From Bacillota bacterium (GTDB lineage Bacteria > Bacillota > Limnochordia > Limnochordales > ZCTH02-B6), in the NCBI GenBank assembly GCA_017656145.1, contig JACDOI010000006.1:26031-90030 (forward strand): a stretch of DNA of 64,000 nucleotides. Direction: 5' to 3'. Below, one piece after another: positions 8,757 through 17,848 of the stretch. Positions within the stretch are counted from its first letter, which is position 1. Each line of letters starts with the position of its first letter. Position numbers and translations under genes: made by a program. The notes under the pieces were generated by a model. The model made no database searches and was not told the origin of the DNA. It worked only from the letters and a program-made list of their open reading frames with translations.

Positions 8757-9869
8757 GTGCGCAAATTGCGGGTGGGGGTTATCTTCGGCGGCCGCTCCGG
8801 CGAGCACGAAGTGTCCCTCATGTCGGCTCAAAGCGTCATTCAGGCCATCGACCGGCAGAAATACGAAGTAGTTCCCATTGGGATCACGCGCGACGGCCGG
8901 TGGATCGCCTCCGGGGACCCGATGCGGGCCTTGCTCGAAGGCAGACCGGGCCTGTCAGCCCCCGCGGCGGTCTTGCCCCAGCCCGGCGCCGGGTTGCGCC
9001 TGACCGACGGCGGCAGTTCGGGCAGGGAGTCAGGGGATGCGGCCATCGACGTGTTCTTTCCCGTGCTCCACGGGCCCTACGGCGAGGACGGCACGATCCA
9101 AGGGCTCCTCGAGCTGGCCGGAGCGCCGTATGTGGGATCGGGCGTTGCCGCCTCGGCCGCAGGAATGGACAAGGCGATGATGAAAGCACTTTTCCAGCAG
9201 GCGGGCCTGCCGGTGGTGCCCTACGTCGTCGTCGTCGAGCCCGAGTGGCGGCGGGATGCGGCGGCAGTCCGGGCCCGGCTGGAAGCGGAGATCGGATACC
9301 CGTGTTTCGTCAAGCCGGCGAACATGGGCTCCAGCGTCGGCGTGAGCCGGGTGACATCAGGGGAGGGCTTGGGCCCTGCGCTGGAGCGGGCGCTGCGCTA
9401 CGACCGCAAGGTGCTCGTCGAACAGGAGGCCTCTTGCTGCCGGGAAGTGGAAGTGGGCGTGCTCGGCAACGACGATCCCGAGGCTTCGGTCCCCGGCGAG
9501 GTCGTGCCCGCCGGAGACTTTTACGATTACCGGGCAAAATATCTCGACGACCGCTCGGAGCTCATCATCCCCGCCCGCATCGGTCCCAAGGCCCGGGCCG
9601 CGGTGCGCGACATCGCTCTGCGGGCTTTCCGGGCCATCGACGGGGCGGGCCTTGCCCGGGTGGACTTCTTCGTTCACAAGGAGACCGAGCGAGTCTGGGT
9701 GAATGAGATCAATACGATGCCGGGATTCACCCGGATGAGCATGTTCCCCAAACTCTGGGAAGCATCCGGCCTGCCCTACGACCAGCTCATCGACCGCTTG
9801 ATCCAACTGGCCCTGGAACGCCATGGCCAGCGGGCCCGGCTGGAAACCCGGCCCGAACCCGCCGGCTGA
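8757..9869 (+). CDS. ddl: D-alanine--D-alanine ligase
   Basis: KLRVGVIFGGRSGEHEVSLMSAQSV...VFPVLHGPYGEDGTIQGLLELAGAPYVGSGV...VNEINTMPGFTRMSMFPKL. Confidence 0.96.
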   Translation: MRKLRVGVIFGGRSGEHEVSLMSAQSVIQAIDRQKYEVVPIGITRDGRWIASGDPMRALLEGRPGLSAPAAVLPQPGAGLRLTDGGSSGRESGDAAIDVFFPVLHGPYGEDGTIQGLLELAGAPYVGSGVAASAAGMDKAMMKALFQQAGLPVVPYVVVVEPEWRRDAAAVRARLEAEIGYPCFVKPANMGSSVGVSRVTSGEGLGPALERALRYDRKVLVEQEASCCREVEVGVLGNDDPEASVPGEVVPAGDFYDYRAKYLDDRSELIIPARIGPKARAAVRDIALRAFRAIDGAGLARVDFFVHKETERVWVNEINTMPGFTRMSMFPKLWEASGLPYDQLIDRLIQLALERHGQRARLETRPEPAG

Positions 9870-9893
9870 TTCCTGATTCGGGGAGGGAGCCCG

Positions 9894-10196
9894 GTGCCTG
9901 CGTCGTTGCGCCTCGTTCTGGCTAGCGCCGCTATGGCCGGCTGGGCGTGGTGGTTTTGGAACGTTGTCGTTCACGCGGCGATGCCCGCCTATGGACCGCC
10001 GGCCCATCATCTCGCGGCTTTGCGGGCTGCGGAGACGCACGGCGTTTTGGCCGGAGCGGTTGTTCTCGCCCTCTGGGGGCGGGAACTGGCGCTGTGGTTC
10101 CGGAGGCGAACTTCCGGGATCGCCCGGGGGAGCCGCCGTTCGGGAGGAATCCGCGGGCGGGCGGCCGAATCCCGCGCGCACGTGTCCTGGAGGTGA
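9894..10196 (+). CDS. Small putative membrane protein
   Basis: 100 aa ORF filling the ddl-dnaD gap, hydrophobic segments, RBS-like GGGAGGGAG upstream. Confidence 0.45.
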   Translation: MPASLRLVLASAAMAGWAWWFWNVVVHAAMPAYGPPAHHLAALRAAETHGVLAGAVVLALWGRELALWFRRRTSGIARGSRRSGGIRGRAAESRAHVSWR

Positions 10197-10204
10197 CTGG
10201 TCCG

Positions 10205-11041
10205 GTGGCCACGGAGGGTATCCGCCTGGATGACGGCGGAGCAAGGAAGGACTGGCCACTTTTGGTGCCGCGCGCCATTCTGTCCGCGTACCAGCCCGTC
10301 GTCGGCACCACCGCCACCCTTCTTTGGCTCAACCTGTACGCCATGGCCAGTGGGGATCCGGCCGGGGATGCCGGACCGCCCGCGATGCCCGTGGAACCTG
10401 CGAGCTTTCCGAGCAGCGGCCCTCGAAGCGAGACGGCGCAAGGATTTGACGGTGCAAGGCTTGTGGACAGGCTCTCCCGGTTAATGAGCGTATCCGCCGC
10501 GGAAGTCGAACGGGCCGCCCAGAAGCTGGAGAGCGCGGGGTTGCTGGTGCGCTCGCCCGCGGGGTGGCTTTTACGCTGGCCGGAAGGGGCGCCTCCCGCG
10601 CCAGCAACCAGCGCCGCGCCCGGGGGCGCTGCGGAGGGGCCGGAGCCTTTGGCCCGGCGCTCGGCGGACGTAGAGGATGCGCTCAAAGCGGTGGTCGCCT
10701 TTTACCATCAGCGAATCGGGCTGATGGGCCCTTCGCAGTTTCAGCGGCTCCGGTTTTGGATCGAGGAACAAGGCATGTCCGCCGACGTGGTGGCCTTGGC
10801 CATCGAAGAAACGGTCCGTTCGGCCCGCACGCCCCGGCTCAACTACCTGGAAGGGGTGCTGCGCAACTGGTACAACGAAGGGATCCGCACCCTGGAAGAT
10901 CTGCAGCGGAGCCAGCGGGCCCGGGCGCTGAAGTCTACGGCCAACGCAGAAGGATCGCCCAACGCGGCTGCGTACAATCCGGTCGACCCTGACGCGGTCC
11001 GCCGCTGGAAGGAGATGTTCGCCGATGAGTATGACGGCTGA
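10205..11041 (+). CDS. DnaD-domain replication protein (helicase loader-like)
   Basis: N-term WPLLVPRAILSAYQPVVGTTATLLWLNLY; C-term DVEDALKAVVAFYHQRIGLMGPSQFQRLRFWIEEQGMSADVVALAIEETVRSARTPRLNYLEGVLRNWYNEGIRT; immediately upstream of dnaB. Confidence 0.85.
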   Translation: MATEGIRLDDGGARKDWPLLVPRAILSAYQPVVGTTATLLWLNLYAMASGDPAGDAGPPAMPVEPASFPSSGPRSETAQGFDGARLVDRLSRLMSVSAAEVERAAQKLESAGLLVRSPAGWLLRWPEGAPPAPATSAAPGGAAEGPEPLARRSADVEDALKAVVAFYHQRIGLMGPSQFQRLRFWIEEQGMSADVVALAIEETVRSARTPRLNYLEGVLRNWYNEGIRTLEDLQRSQRARALKSTANAEGSPNAAAYNPVDPDAVRRWKEMFADEYDG

Positions 11042-12404
11042 AGCCCGCCGTCTGCCGCATCTGGCCGACCTCGACGCCGAGCGGCGGATCATTGGAATCT
11101 TCTTGAAACACCCCGAGACGGTGGACATGGCTGTGGACCGTCTCACCCCGGAACATTTCCAGGATCCGGCCCACCGCCAGATCTATGAGGTTATCCTCGA
11201 CTTGTATCATAACGGCGGTCGGGTTTCGTACACCCAGGTGTACAATCGCCTCCGCAAAAACGCCGGAGTGCCGTGGAACGACATCCTCATCGCCATCACC
11301 GAGTCGTTCGTCAGCCAGGCGGAGCTTATTCCGAGCCTCGATTCCCTCAGCGAACGGCTGGCCCGCCGCCGCATTTTGGCCGCGGCCGAAGAAATTCAGC
11401 GGCTGGTGCTGTTTGACCAAGATCAGCCCGTCGACCGGCTGCAGGCCCGGGCCCAGGAGCTGATCTTTCAGGCCACCGCCCAGAGCGCGGGCGGCGACGA
11501 CGTGAAAGACCTCATCGATGTGCTGCGCAAATGTTACGTAGAGTTACTGGAGCGGCGCGAGGGGAAACGGCCGTCGGGCCTGCTGGTGAAGTATCCGTCC
11601 ATCGACATGGTGACGACCGGTTTCAAAAGCGGCGACCTGATCATTCTGGCTGCCCGTCCCTCGATGGGCAAAACGTCGCTGGCCCTCAACTGGGCCGTCA
11701 ACGTGGCCAAGTCCCGGCAGCGGACGCCGGTGCTCATCTTCAGCCTGGAAATGGACGACGTGCAGATCGGCGATCGGCTCGTCATCAGCGAACTGCTCCG
11801 GTACAAGGAGCAAGGGCCGGCGGCGGAGGTGACCGCCCGGGACTACGCGACCCGCATGGACGACGCCAAGTTCGCCCGCACCCAGTCCATCTTCAACGAG
11901 CTGTACCACCTGCCGATCAAGATCGTGGATCGACGGGGACTCACCGTCACCGATATTCGGGCGAAGGCCCGCAAGGTGAAAGCCGAAGAGCCGAACCTGG
12001 GCCTCATCATCATCGACTACCTGCAGCTCATCAAGCCGCCGCCGGCCAGCAACAAAAACTGGGCGCTGGTCGTCGGCGACATCGTGCGGGAAGTGCGGGA
12101 TCTGGCCGGCGAACTCGACGTGCCCATTATCCTGCTGTCCCAGCTGAACCGGGGCGTGGAATCCCGGGACAACAAGCGGCCGGTCATGTCGGACCTGCGG
12201 GACAGCGGCAACATCGAGGAGTTCGCCGACGTCGTCATCTTCCTTTACCGGGAGGACTACTACTACCCCGATAAGGCCCGGGAAAACGGGACCGAGGGAA
12301 TGGTGGAAGTCATCTTCGCCAAGCAGCGCAAGGGCGAAACCCGCACGGTCCAGTTGCGGTTCGTCAAAGAGTACACCCGGTTCATCGACCCGGCCGATGA
12401 GTGA
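11025..12404 (+). CDS. dnaB: Replicative DNA helicase
   Basis: Walker A AARPSMGKTSLALN; DnaB N-term RRIIGIFLKHPETVD; LSQLNRGVESRDNKRPVMSDLRDSGNIEEFADVVIFLYREDYY. Confidence 0.95.
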   Translation: MSMTAEARRLPHLADLDAERRIIGIFLKHPETVDMAVDRLTPEHFQDPAHRQIYEVILDLYHNGGRVSYTQVYNRLRKNAGVPWNDILIAITESFVSQAELIPSLDSLSERLARRRILAAAEEIQRLVLFDQDQPVDRLQARAQELIFQATAQSAGGDDVKDLIDVLRKCYVELLERREGKRPSGLLVKYPSIDMVTTGFKSGDLIILAARPSMGKTSLALNWAVNVAKSRQRTPVLIFSLEMDDVQIGDRLVISELLRYKEQGPAAEVTARDYATRMDDAKFARTQSIFNELYHLPIKIVDRRGLTVTDIRAKARKVKAEEPNLGLIIIDYLQLIKPPPASNKNWALVVGDIVREVRDLAGELDVPIILLSQLNRGVESRDNKRPVMSDLRDSGNIEEFADVVIFLYREDYYYPDKARENGTEGMVEVIFAKQRKGETRTVQLRFVKEYTRFIDPADE

Positions 12405-12432
12405 TGGGCGGTCGATGAAGGAGGGCAGGCCG

Positions 12433-12636
12433 TTGGACTTGTTTGAGGACATGGAACGGCTGAAGCTCAAGTTTTTGGCCGCGTTTGAAGAGCTGGCCCG
12501 GCGCGGCATCATCGGCGAAGCGCAGCTCGCGGAGATCATCGATCTGGTGGACAAGCTCGACGAGCTTTCGGAGGAGGAAATCCGGGCCCGGCTTGGCCGC
12601 TACGTTCCGGGGGATGTCGATGCGGGCGTTGGCTGA
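12433..12636 (+). CDS. Small acidic helical hypothetical protein
   Basis: LDLFEDMERLKLKFLAAFEELARRGIIGEAQLAEIIDLVDKLDELSEEEIRARLGRY...; TTG start after AAGGAGGG; overlaps the next gene start. Confidence 0.55.
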   Translation: MDLFEDMERLKLKFLAAFEELARRGIIGEAQLAEIIDLVDKLDELSEEEIRARLGRYVPGDVDAGVG

Positions 12637-13618
12637 CGACCGGATCAAAGCATTGGTCTTTCTCGCGGTTCTCTACGGGTTGGTGATGGCTTCTCCGTCG
12701 TGGGCGATCCTCGGGGTGACGGTGGTGGACGAAGACCGGATCGTTCACGCCGAGGCGTTCCGGGGTACTGTGGAGAAAGCTCTGGACCAGTTGCAGGTAC
12801 CCATCGACGCGGGCGACCGGATCCGCCCCGGCCCGGACGCGCCCCTTGCGCCCGGGATGACGGTGGCCATCGAGCGGGCTGTGCCCGCCGTCATCGCTGT
12901 CGACGGCCATCAGCGGGTGCACCGGGCGCCGGCCCGGACCGTGGCCGAATTTCTGGCCGATGCGGGCGTGGAGCTCGGTCCCGACGACCGGGTCATCCCC
13001 TCGCCGGCAACGCCGGTGAAGCCCGACATGGTCATCCGGGTGATCCGCGTCCGGCACGAGGAGGCGGTACGGCAGGTGCCCATCCCGTACGAAACGCGGC
13101 GGTGGGCCGAACCCCGCTGGGAAAAGGGGCGGGTCGGAGTGCTCCGGCCCGGCCGGCCGGGAGTCGAACAGCAGAAGATCCGCTTAACGTACGAAGACGG
13201 CCTGCTGGTGCGCCAGGCGATAGTGGAGCGCACCGTCGTCGAGGAGCCCCGGGCGGAGATCATCGGCATCGGCACCCGCATCGTCGTCCGCACCCTCGAA
13301 ACGCCCTCGGGCCCCATTCGGTACACCGACGTCCTGGAGATGGACGCCACCGCCTACTACCCTGGTCCTGAGAGCACCGGCCGGTTCGCCGACGGGCGGA
13401 CCGCGACGGGCCTTTTGGCCGGCCACGGCGTAGTGGCGGTGGATCCCTCGGTCATCCGCCTCGGCACCCGCGTCTACATCCCCGGATACGGCATTGCCAT
13501 CGCGGGCGACACCGGATCGGCCATCCGGGGACGGAGAATCGACCTGGGGTTTGACACGTACCGGGAAGCGGTCCACTACGGCCGGCGGCGGGTGTTGGTG
13601 TACATCCTGGCGGACTGA
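12614..13618 (+). CDS. YabE-like protein: ubiquitin-like DUF348 repeats, G5-type region and C-terminal 3D domain
   Basis: VTVVDEDRIVHAEAFRGTVEKALDQLQVPIDAGDRI...; 3D-like DVLEMDATAYYPGPESTGRFADGRTATGLLAGHGVVAVDP...AGDTGSAIRGRRIDLGFDTYREAVHYGRR. Confidence 0.88.
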   Translation: MSMRALADDRIKALVFLAVLYGLVMASPSWAILGVTVVDEDRIVHAEAFRGTVEKALDQLQVPIDAGDRIRPGPDAPLAPGMTVAIERAVPAVIAVDGHQRVHRAPARTVAEFLADAGVELGPDDRVIPSPATPVKPDMVIRVIRVRHEEAVRQVPIPYETRRWAEPRWEKGRVGVLRPGRPGVEQQKIRLTYEDGLLVRQAIVERTVVEEPRAEIIGIGTRIVVRTLETPSGPIRYTDVLEMDATAYYPGPESTGRFADGRTATGLLAGHGVVAVDPSVIRLGTRVYIPGYGIAIAGDTGSAIRGRRIDLGFDTYREAVHYGRRRVLVYILAD

Positions 13619-13647
13619 CTCATCCTACCTTGCGGAGGGACTACCCG

Positions 13648-14598
13648 ATGGATGCAGGACGGCTGGCCACCCCTTCCGGGGTGGCCGCCATTTTGGCCGC
13701 CTACGGCTTATCGCCCCGGAAGGGGTTGGGCCAGCATTTCCTCGTCGACCGGCATATCGTCGAGAAGATCCTCGCCGCGGCCCAGCTCGGCCCCGAGGAC
13801 ACCGTTCTTGAGATCGGACCCGGACTGGGCGTACTCACCCAGGAAATGGCCGCCCGGGCAGGACGGGTCATCGCGGTCGAGGTGGATGCCGGCCTCGTCC
13901 GCTGGCTAAACGACCTGTTCACGGGTTGTGATCGCGTCCGGATCGTCCACGGGGACGCCCGGACCGTCGATCTCAAGGAGCTCTTGTCCCAACATCCACC
14001 CGGGCCCGGCGGCTCGGCCAAGGCGGTGGCCAACCTTCCCTACTACGTGACGACCCCGCTGCTGTTGCGCCTGCTGGAAGAGCCGCTGTCCCTGTCGATC
14101 ATCGTCGTCATGGTGCAAAAAGAAGTGGCCCGGCGCCTGGCTGCCGCGCCCGGCGGAAAGGACTACGGGGCTTTGTCGGTTGCCGCCCAGCTCCGAGCCG
14201 AAATCGAACTGGTCTGCACCGTGCCAGCGAGGGTCTTTTTCCCGGCTCCGGACGTGGAGTCGGCAGTCGTGCGGCTGACGGTCCGGTCCACTCCCCAGCT
14301 AGGGAAAGATCCGCAGGTGCTATTCGCCCTCGTGCGGGCCGCCTTCGGCCAGCGGCGCAAAACGTTGCGCAACGCGTTGCGAAGGCCGGGTATGCCTTGG
14401 CCTGCCGCGGCCGTGCCCGCGGCCCTCGATGCGGCGGGCATCGATGGCGGCCGGCGGGGAGAAACGCTGAGCGCCGGCGAGTTCGTCCGGCTGGCCGACA
14501 GCCTGATCGCGGCCGACGACGCTTTGGCAAGGGACAACCGGGAATCCGCGGAACCCGGGAACCTGGCCAGCGGGCCGGTCCCGGGCGAGCGCCCCTAG
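13648..14598 (+). CDS. rsmA: 16S rRNA (adenine1518-N6/adenine1519-N6) dimethyltransferase
   Basis: LSPRKGLGQHFLVDRHIVEKIL...VLEIGPGLGVLTQEMAARAGRVIAVEVD...VANLPYYVTTPLLLRLLEE. Confidence 0.95.
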   Translation: MDAGRLATPSGVAAILAAYGLSPRKGLGQHFLVDRHIVEKILAAAQLGPEDTVLEIGPGLGVLTQEMAARAGRVIAVEVDAGLVRWLNDLFTGCDRVRIVHGDARTVDLKELLSQHPPGPGGSAKAVANLPYYVTTPLLLRLLEEPLSLSIIVVMVQKEVARRLAAAPGGKDYGALSVAAQLRAEIELVCTVPARVFFPAPDVESAVVRLTVRSTPQLGKDPQVLFALVRAAFGQRRKTLRNALRRPGMPWPAAAVPAALDAAGIDGGRRGETLSAGEFVRLADSLIAADDALARDNRESAEPGNLASGPVPGERP

Positions 14599-14611
14599 CT
14601 GGGCTGCGTCG

Positions 14612-14640
14612 TTGTTCGCTCCTTTCGCAAATGATATAAT
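14612..14640 (+). promoter_or_regulatory. SigA-type promoter
   Basis: TTGTTC - 17 nt - TATAAT upstream of YkuK-like gene. Confidence 0.65.
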
Positions 14641-14664
14641 GTCTCGCGAAAGGTGGCGGCGGCG

Positions 14665-15135
14665 ATGGAATTTATCAGCCCGTCGAAGGGCCGGCTGTCC
14701 TTCGACGAGGTGTTTGAGGACATGATGGCCTATGTCGATGAGGAGCCCGACGCCAAGTACAAGGTGATCATCGGCTCGGACTCCCAGTTTGGCCCGGAAA
14801 CGTGCTTCGTCACCGCGATCATCATCCACCGGGAAGGCAAGGGCGCCCGCTACTACTACACCCGAGAGCGGGAGCGGGTCGACCGATCGTTGCGCCAGCG
14901 CATCTATTACGAGACCGCCCGCAGCCTGGGCTTGGCCAGCCGCATCGCCGAGCGGATGGCCGAAAACGGCCATGCCGACATGAACGTCGAGATTCACCTG
15001 GATGTCGGCGAAAACGGCCGGACCCGGGAGCTCATCCGGGAAGTCGTGGGAATGGTGGTCGGCTCCGGGTTCGACGCCCGAATCAAGCCGAATTCGTACG
15101 GTGCCATGACGGTGGCCGACAAGTTCACCAAATGA
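14665..15135 (+). CDS. YkuK/DUF458 ribonuclease H-like family protein
   Basis: MEFISPSKGRLSFDEVFEDMMAYVDEEPDAKYKVIIGSDSQ...VEIHLDVGENGRTRELIREVVGMVVGSGFDARIKPNSYGAMTVADKFTK. Confidence 0.85.
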   Translation: MEFISPSKGRLSFDEVFEDMMAYVDEEPDAKYKVIIGSDSQFGPETCFVTAIIIHREGKGARYYYTRERERVDRSLRQRIYYETARSLGLASRIAERMAENGHADMNVEIHLDVGENGRTRELIREVVGMVVGSGFDARIKPNSYGAMTVADKFTK

Positions 15136-15266
15136 TCGGGTGAGCTTGTCGCACCTCGTCCGCCCCCGGGCGCGCCTTGGGCGCACCGGTGCACGCCCGC
15201 GCCATAGTATGGGGTAGAGCCCGGGCCGGCAGGCCGGGGCTGCCTCGTTGTGAGGGGGCGGCATCT

Positions 15267-16127
15267 GTGCAAGCGACGATCCGGGTGTTTGTCAACGGCC
15301 GGGAGATGGAAAATCCGGAGGCGCCACCCGTACAGTGCAACGGGCGCCTTTATGTGCCGGCCCGCCAGTTGCTCCAGCGGCTCGGGGCCCGGGTGCGGGT
15401 GGAAACGGCCAGGGCTTGCGTCGCGGTGGACCCGCAAACGTCCAAAACGACCATCGTCGCGGGCCGCCGGGAGGGCCGCCATGGACCGCTGCTCGCTGCC
15501 GCCGAGCGGGTCGTCGAAGCCGCCGGCGGCCGCATGGATTGGGATGCGGAGCTTGGGGTGTTCATCGCCCAGCGGCGGGAAACGTGGGTTGCCAAACGGT
15601 CGCTGGCCATCGACGCAGGCCACGGGGGCCGGGACACCGGGTCCACTACGGCCGCCGGATTGGCTGAGAAAGACCTCAACCTGGCCATCGCTCATCGCCT
15701 TCAGAAACTCGTCCAAATGGCCGGCGGCCGGGCGGTGCTGACCCGCAGCCGCGACCACCATCGGGTCATGGCCGAACGCCTCCGGCGGGTTCGCTCCCGC
15801 GGAGTCGACGCGCTCATCAGCATCCACCACAATTCCCATGCGGACACAAGCCTGAGCGGATGCGAAGCCTACTTTTTCGAGAGCGATGCCGGCCGCCGCC
15901 TGGCCTTTTGCCTGCAGGACGAGGTTGCCCAGGAACTGGGACTCCCGGACCGGGGAGTGCGGGAAGCCGGGTTTGACGAACTGCGCCACGGCGCAATCGG
16001 GGCCGTGTGCAAGCTGGCGTTCCTGTCGAATCCGAAGGACGCGGCGGTGGTGGCCTCCCCTTACTACCCGCTGCAGGCGGCGTTGGCGCTGTTTCGAGGA
16101 TGGCGCCGGTTTTGCGAAGGGCTGTAG
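15267..16127 (+). CDS. N-acetylmuramoyl-L-alanine amidase (Amidase_3-like) with N-terminal copper-amine-oxidase-N-like domain; catalytic Glu appears replaced
   Basis: IDAGHGGRDTGS, LAEKDLNLAIA, ISIHHNSHAD; but VCKLAFLSNPKD where the family has (V/L)E-x-GF. Confidence 0.85.
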   Translation: MQATIRVFVNGREMENPEAPPVQCNGRLYVPARQLLQRLGARVRVETARACVAVDPQTSKTTIVAGRREGRHGPLLAAAERVVEAAGGRMDWDAELGVFIAQRRETWVAKRSLAIDAGHGGRDTGSTTAAGLAEKDLNLAIAHRLQKLVQMAGGRAVLTRSRDHHRVMAERLRRVRSRGVDALISIHHNSHADTSLSGCEAYFFESDAGRRLAFCLQDEVAQELGLPDRGVREAGFDELRHGAIGAVCKLAFLSNPKDAAVVASPYYPLQAALALFRGWRRFCEGL

Positions 16128-16167
16128 GCCCCCAACCGGGAGCGCGAAAGAAGGTCCCAACGGTATC

Positions 16168-16196
16168 TTGACAACGTCTCTCTGCCTTGCTATAAT
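16168..16196 (+). promoter_or_regulatory. Consensus SigA promoter P1 of veg
   Basis: TTGACA - 17 nt - TATAAT. Confidence 0.88.
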
Positions 16197-16209
16197 CATC
16201 TAATTTCCG

Positions 16210-16238
16210 TTGACACTATCCGGGAACCGTGGTAACAT
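16210..16238 (+). promoter_or_regulatory. SigA-type promoter P2 of veg
   Basis: TTGACA - 17 nt - TAACAT. Confidence 0.7.
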
Positions 16239-16273
16239 GAAATAGGTACACGGCGCGAGAGGGGTGATGACCG

Positions 16274-16543
16274 TTGGCCGCAAACCGCAAGAGCCTCGAC
16301 GAGATCAAGCGCGATCTCGATATGTACGTGGGCAGGCGGGTCAAGTTGCGGGCCAACCGCGGCCGCCGGAAGTTCATCGAGGCGGAAGGCATTTTGGAGC
16401 AGACGTACCCGAAGGTTTTCGTCGTCCGCCTCAACAAGCGCGGCGGGGTAACCAACCGGATGTCCTACTCGTACGCCGATGTGCTGACGTCCACCGTTGA
16501 AGTGACTGTGGACGACAAGCAGATCGGAGCGGCAAACATGTAA
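16274..16543 (+). CDS. veg: Veg family protein
   Basis: KSLDEIKRDLDMYVGRRVKLRANRGRRKFIEAEGILEQTYPKVFVVRL; TTG start. Confidence 0.93.
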   Translation: MAANRKSLDEIKRDLDMYVGRRVKLRANRGRRKFIEAEGILEQTYPKVFVVRLNKRGGVTNRMSYSYADVLTSTVEVTVDDKQIGAANM

Positions 16544-16563
16544 CGGTTCTCGGCAAACGATCC

Positions 16564-16583
16564 TTTGGGCCCCGCGGCCCAAA
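16564..16583. other. Inverted repeat downstream of veg
   Basis: TTTGGGCC-CCGC-GGCCCAAA, just before the terminator. Confidence 0.6.
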
Positions 16584-16601
16584 GGGCGCGGTGCAGGACA
16601 T

Positions 16602-16628
16602 GCCCAGGGATTTCCCTGGGCTTTTTTT
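16602..16628 (+). terminator. Rho-independent terminator of veg
   Basis: GCCCAGGGA-TT-TCCCTGGGC followed by TTTTTTT. Confidence 0.93.
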
Positions 16629-16724
16629 CTCTGCCCGCCGGACGGAGCAGGCTGAGCGGTCGCGCATAGGCTGAATCAAGCCGTCGCTGGCGGCCGGGAC
16701 GGCGGGCAAGGGGGGAGACTCGTC

Positions 16725-17750
16725 ATGCCTTCGGAAAAAGCGGGTTGGGTGAACCGGCTGCGCGATCGGGTGCTCCCGTTGCCGAACGTGGTAGGGTGCG
16801 GGTGGGGAGAAAAGCGAACCCGGGGCCGGCCCACGGGCAAGCACGGGATGATCGTGTTTGTGAAACGCAAGGTTCCCGCCCAAAAGCTCAAAAAGGGCGA
16901 GCGGGTGCCCGCCGTTTTGGGGGCGTTGCCCACCGACGTGGTGGAAGTCGGCGAACTGCGGCTGTTGGCCGTGGAAACGCCCGTGCTGCGCACGATGAGG
17001 CTGCGGCCCGCACCGCCGGGGGTGAGCGTCGGACACCTTTTGGTGTCTGCGGGCACCCTGGGAGCGGTGGTGAAGGATGCCGCCACCGGCAGGACCCTCA
17101 TCTTATCGAACAATCACGTCCTGGCCAACCAGACCGACGGCCAGGACGGGCGGGCTCAGGCCGGCGATGCGGTCCTGCAGCCGGGGTCGTACGACGGCGG
17201 CCGGGTGCCGCAGGACATCATCGGACGACTGGCGCGGTTTGTTCCCATCCGCCGCTGTGCCACCGAGCCCCGCTGCTCGGTTGCCCGTGCCGCGGAGCGG
17301 GTGCTGAACGCCGGAATGCGCTGGCTCGTTCCCAAGTACCGGATACGGTTTGCGCGCTTGGAAGAAGCGGACAACCTGGTGGACGCGGCGGTGGCCGAAC
17401 CCGCGGCACCGGGAATCGTCAAGCCGTCAATTTTGGATTTAGGCCCGGTGCGGGGCGTAGCCGAAGCGGAAGTCGGAATGCGGGTAGAAAAAAGCGGCCG
17501 CACCAGCGGCGTCACCCGGGGAGAAGTCATTGCCCTCGGCGCCACGTTTACCGTGTCGTTGGGCGACTCGGTCGCAGCCCGGTTCAGCGACCAGATTGTC
17601 ACGACCCCCATGGCCCAGCCCGGAGACAGCGGATCGCTGATCGTGGACGAGCGTCGCCGGGCGGTAGGGCTCCTGTTTGCCGGTTCGGAGCAAGCCACGC
17701 TGTGCAACCGGATTCAAAACGTTCTCGAACAGCTGGACATCCACTTCTGA
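16725..17750 (+). CDS. Trypsin-like serine protease family protein
   Basis: TLILSNNHVLANQTD (His), NLVDAAVAEP (Asp), MAQPGDSGSLIVDE (Ser); no obvious signal peptide. Confidence 0.82.
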   Translation: MPSEKAGWVNRLRDRVLPLPNVVGCGWGEKRTRGRPTGKHGMIVFVKRKVPAQKLKKGERVPAVLGALPTDVVEVGELRLLAVETPVLRTMRLRPAPPGVSVGHLLVSAGTLGAVVKDAATGRTLILSNNHVLANQTDGQDGRAQAGDAVLQPGSYDGGRVPQDIIGRLARFVPIRRCATEPRCSVARAAERVLNAGMRWLVPKYRIRFARLEEADNLVDAAVAEPAAPGIVKPSILDLGPVRGVAEAEVGMRVEKSGRTSGVTRGEVIALGATFTVSLGDSVAARFSDQIVTTPMAQPGDSGSLIVDERRRAVGLLFAGSEQATLCNRIQNVLEQLDIHF

Positions 17751-17848
17751 AGCCAAGACCGCATCCGAAGTCCGCGCCCCGGTGTTTTGCGGCCCGAAGG
17801 TGACATAGACATCCGCGGAGATCCTCCACGGGAAAGGAGGGACGCGGC

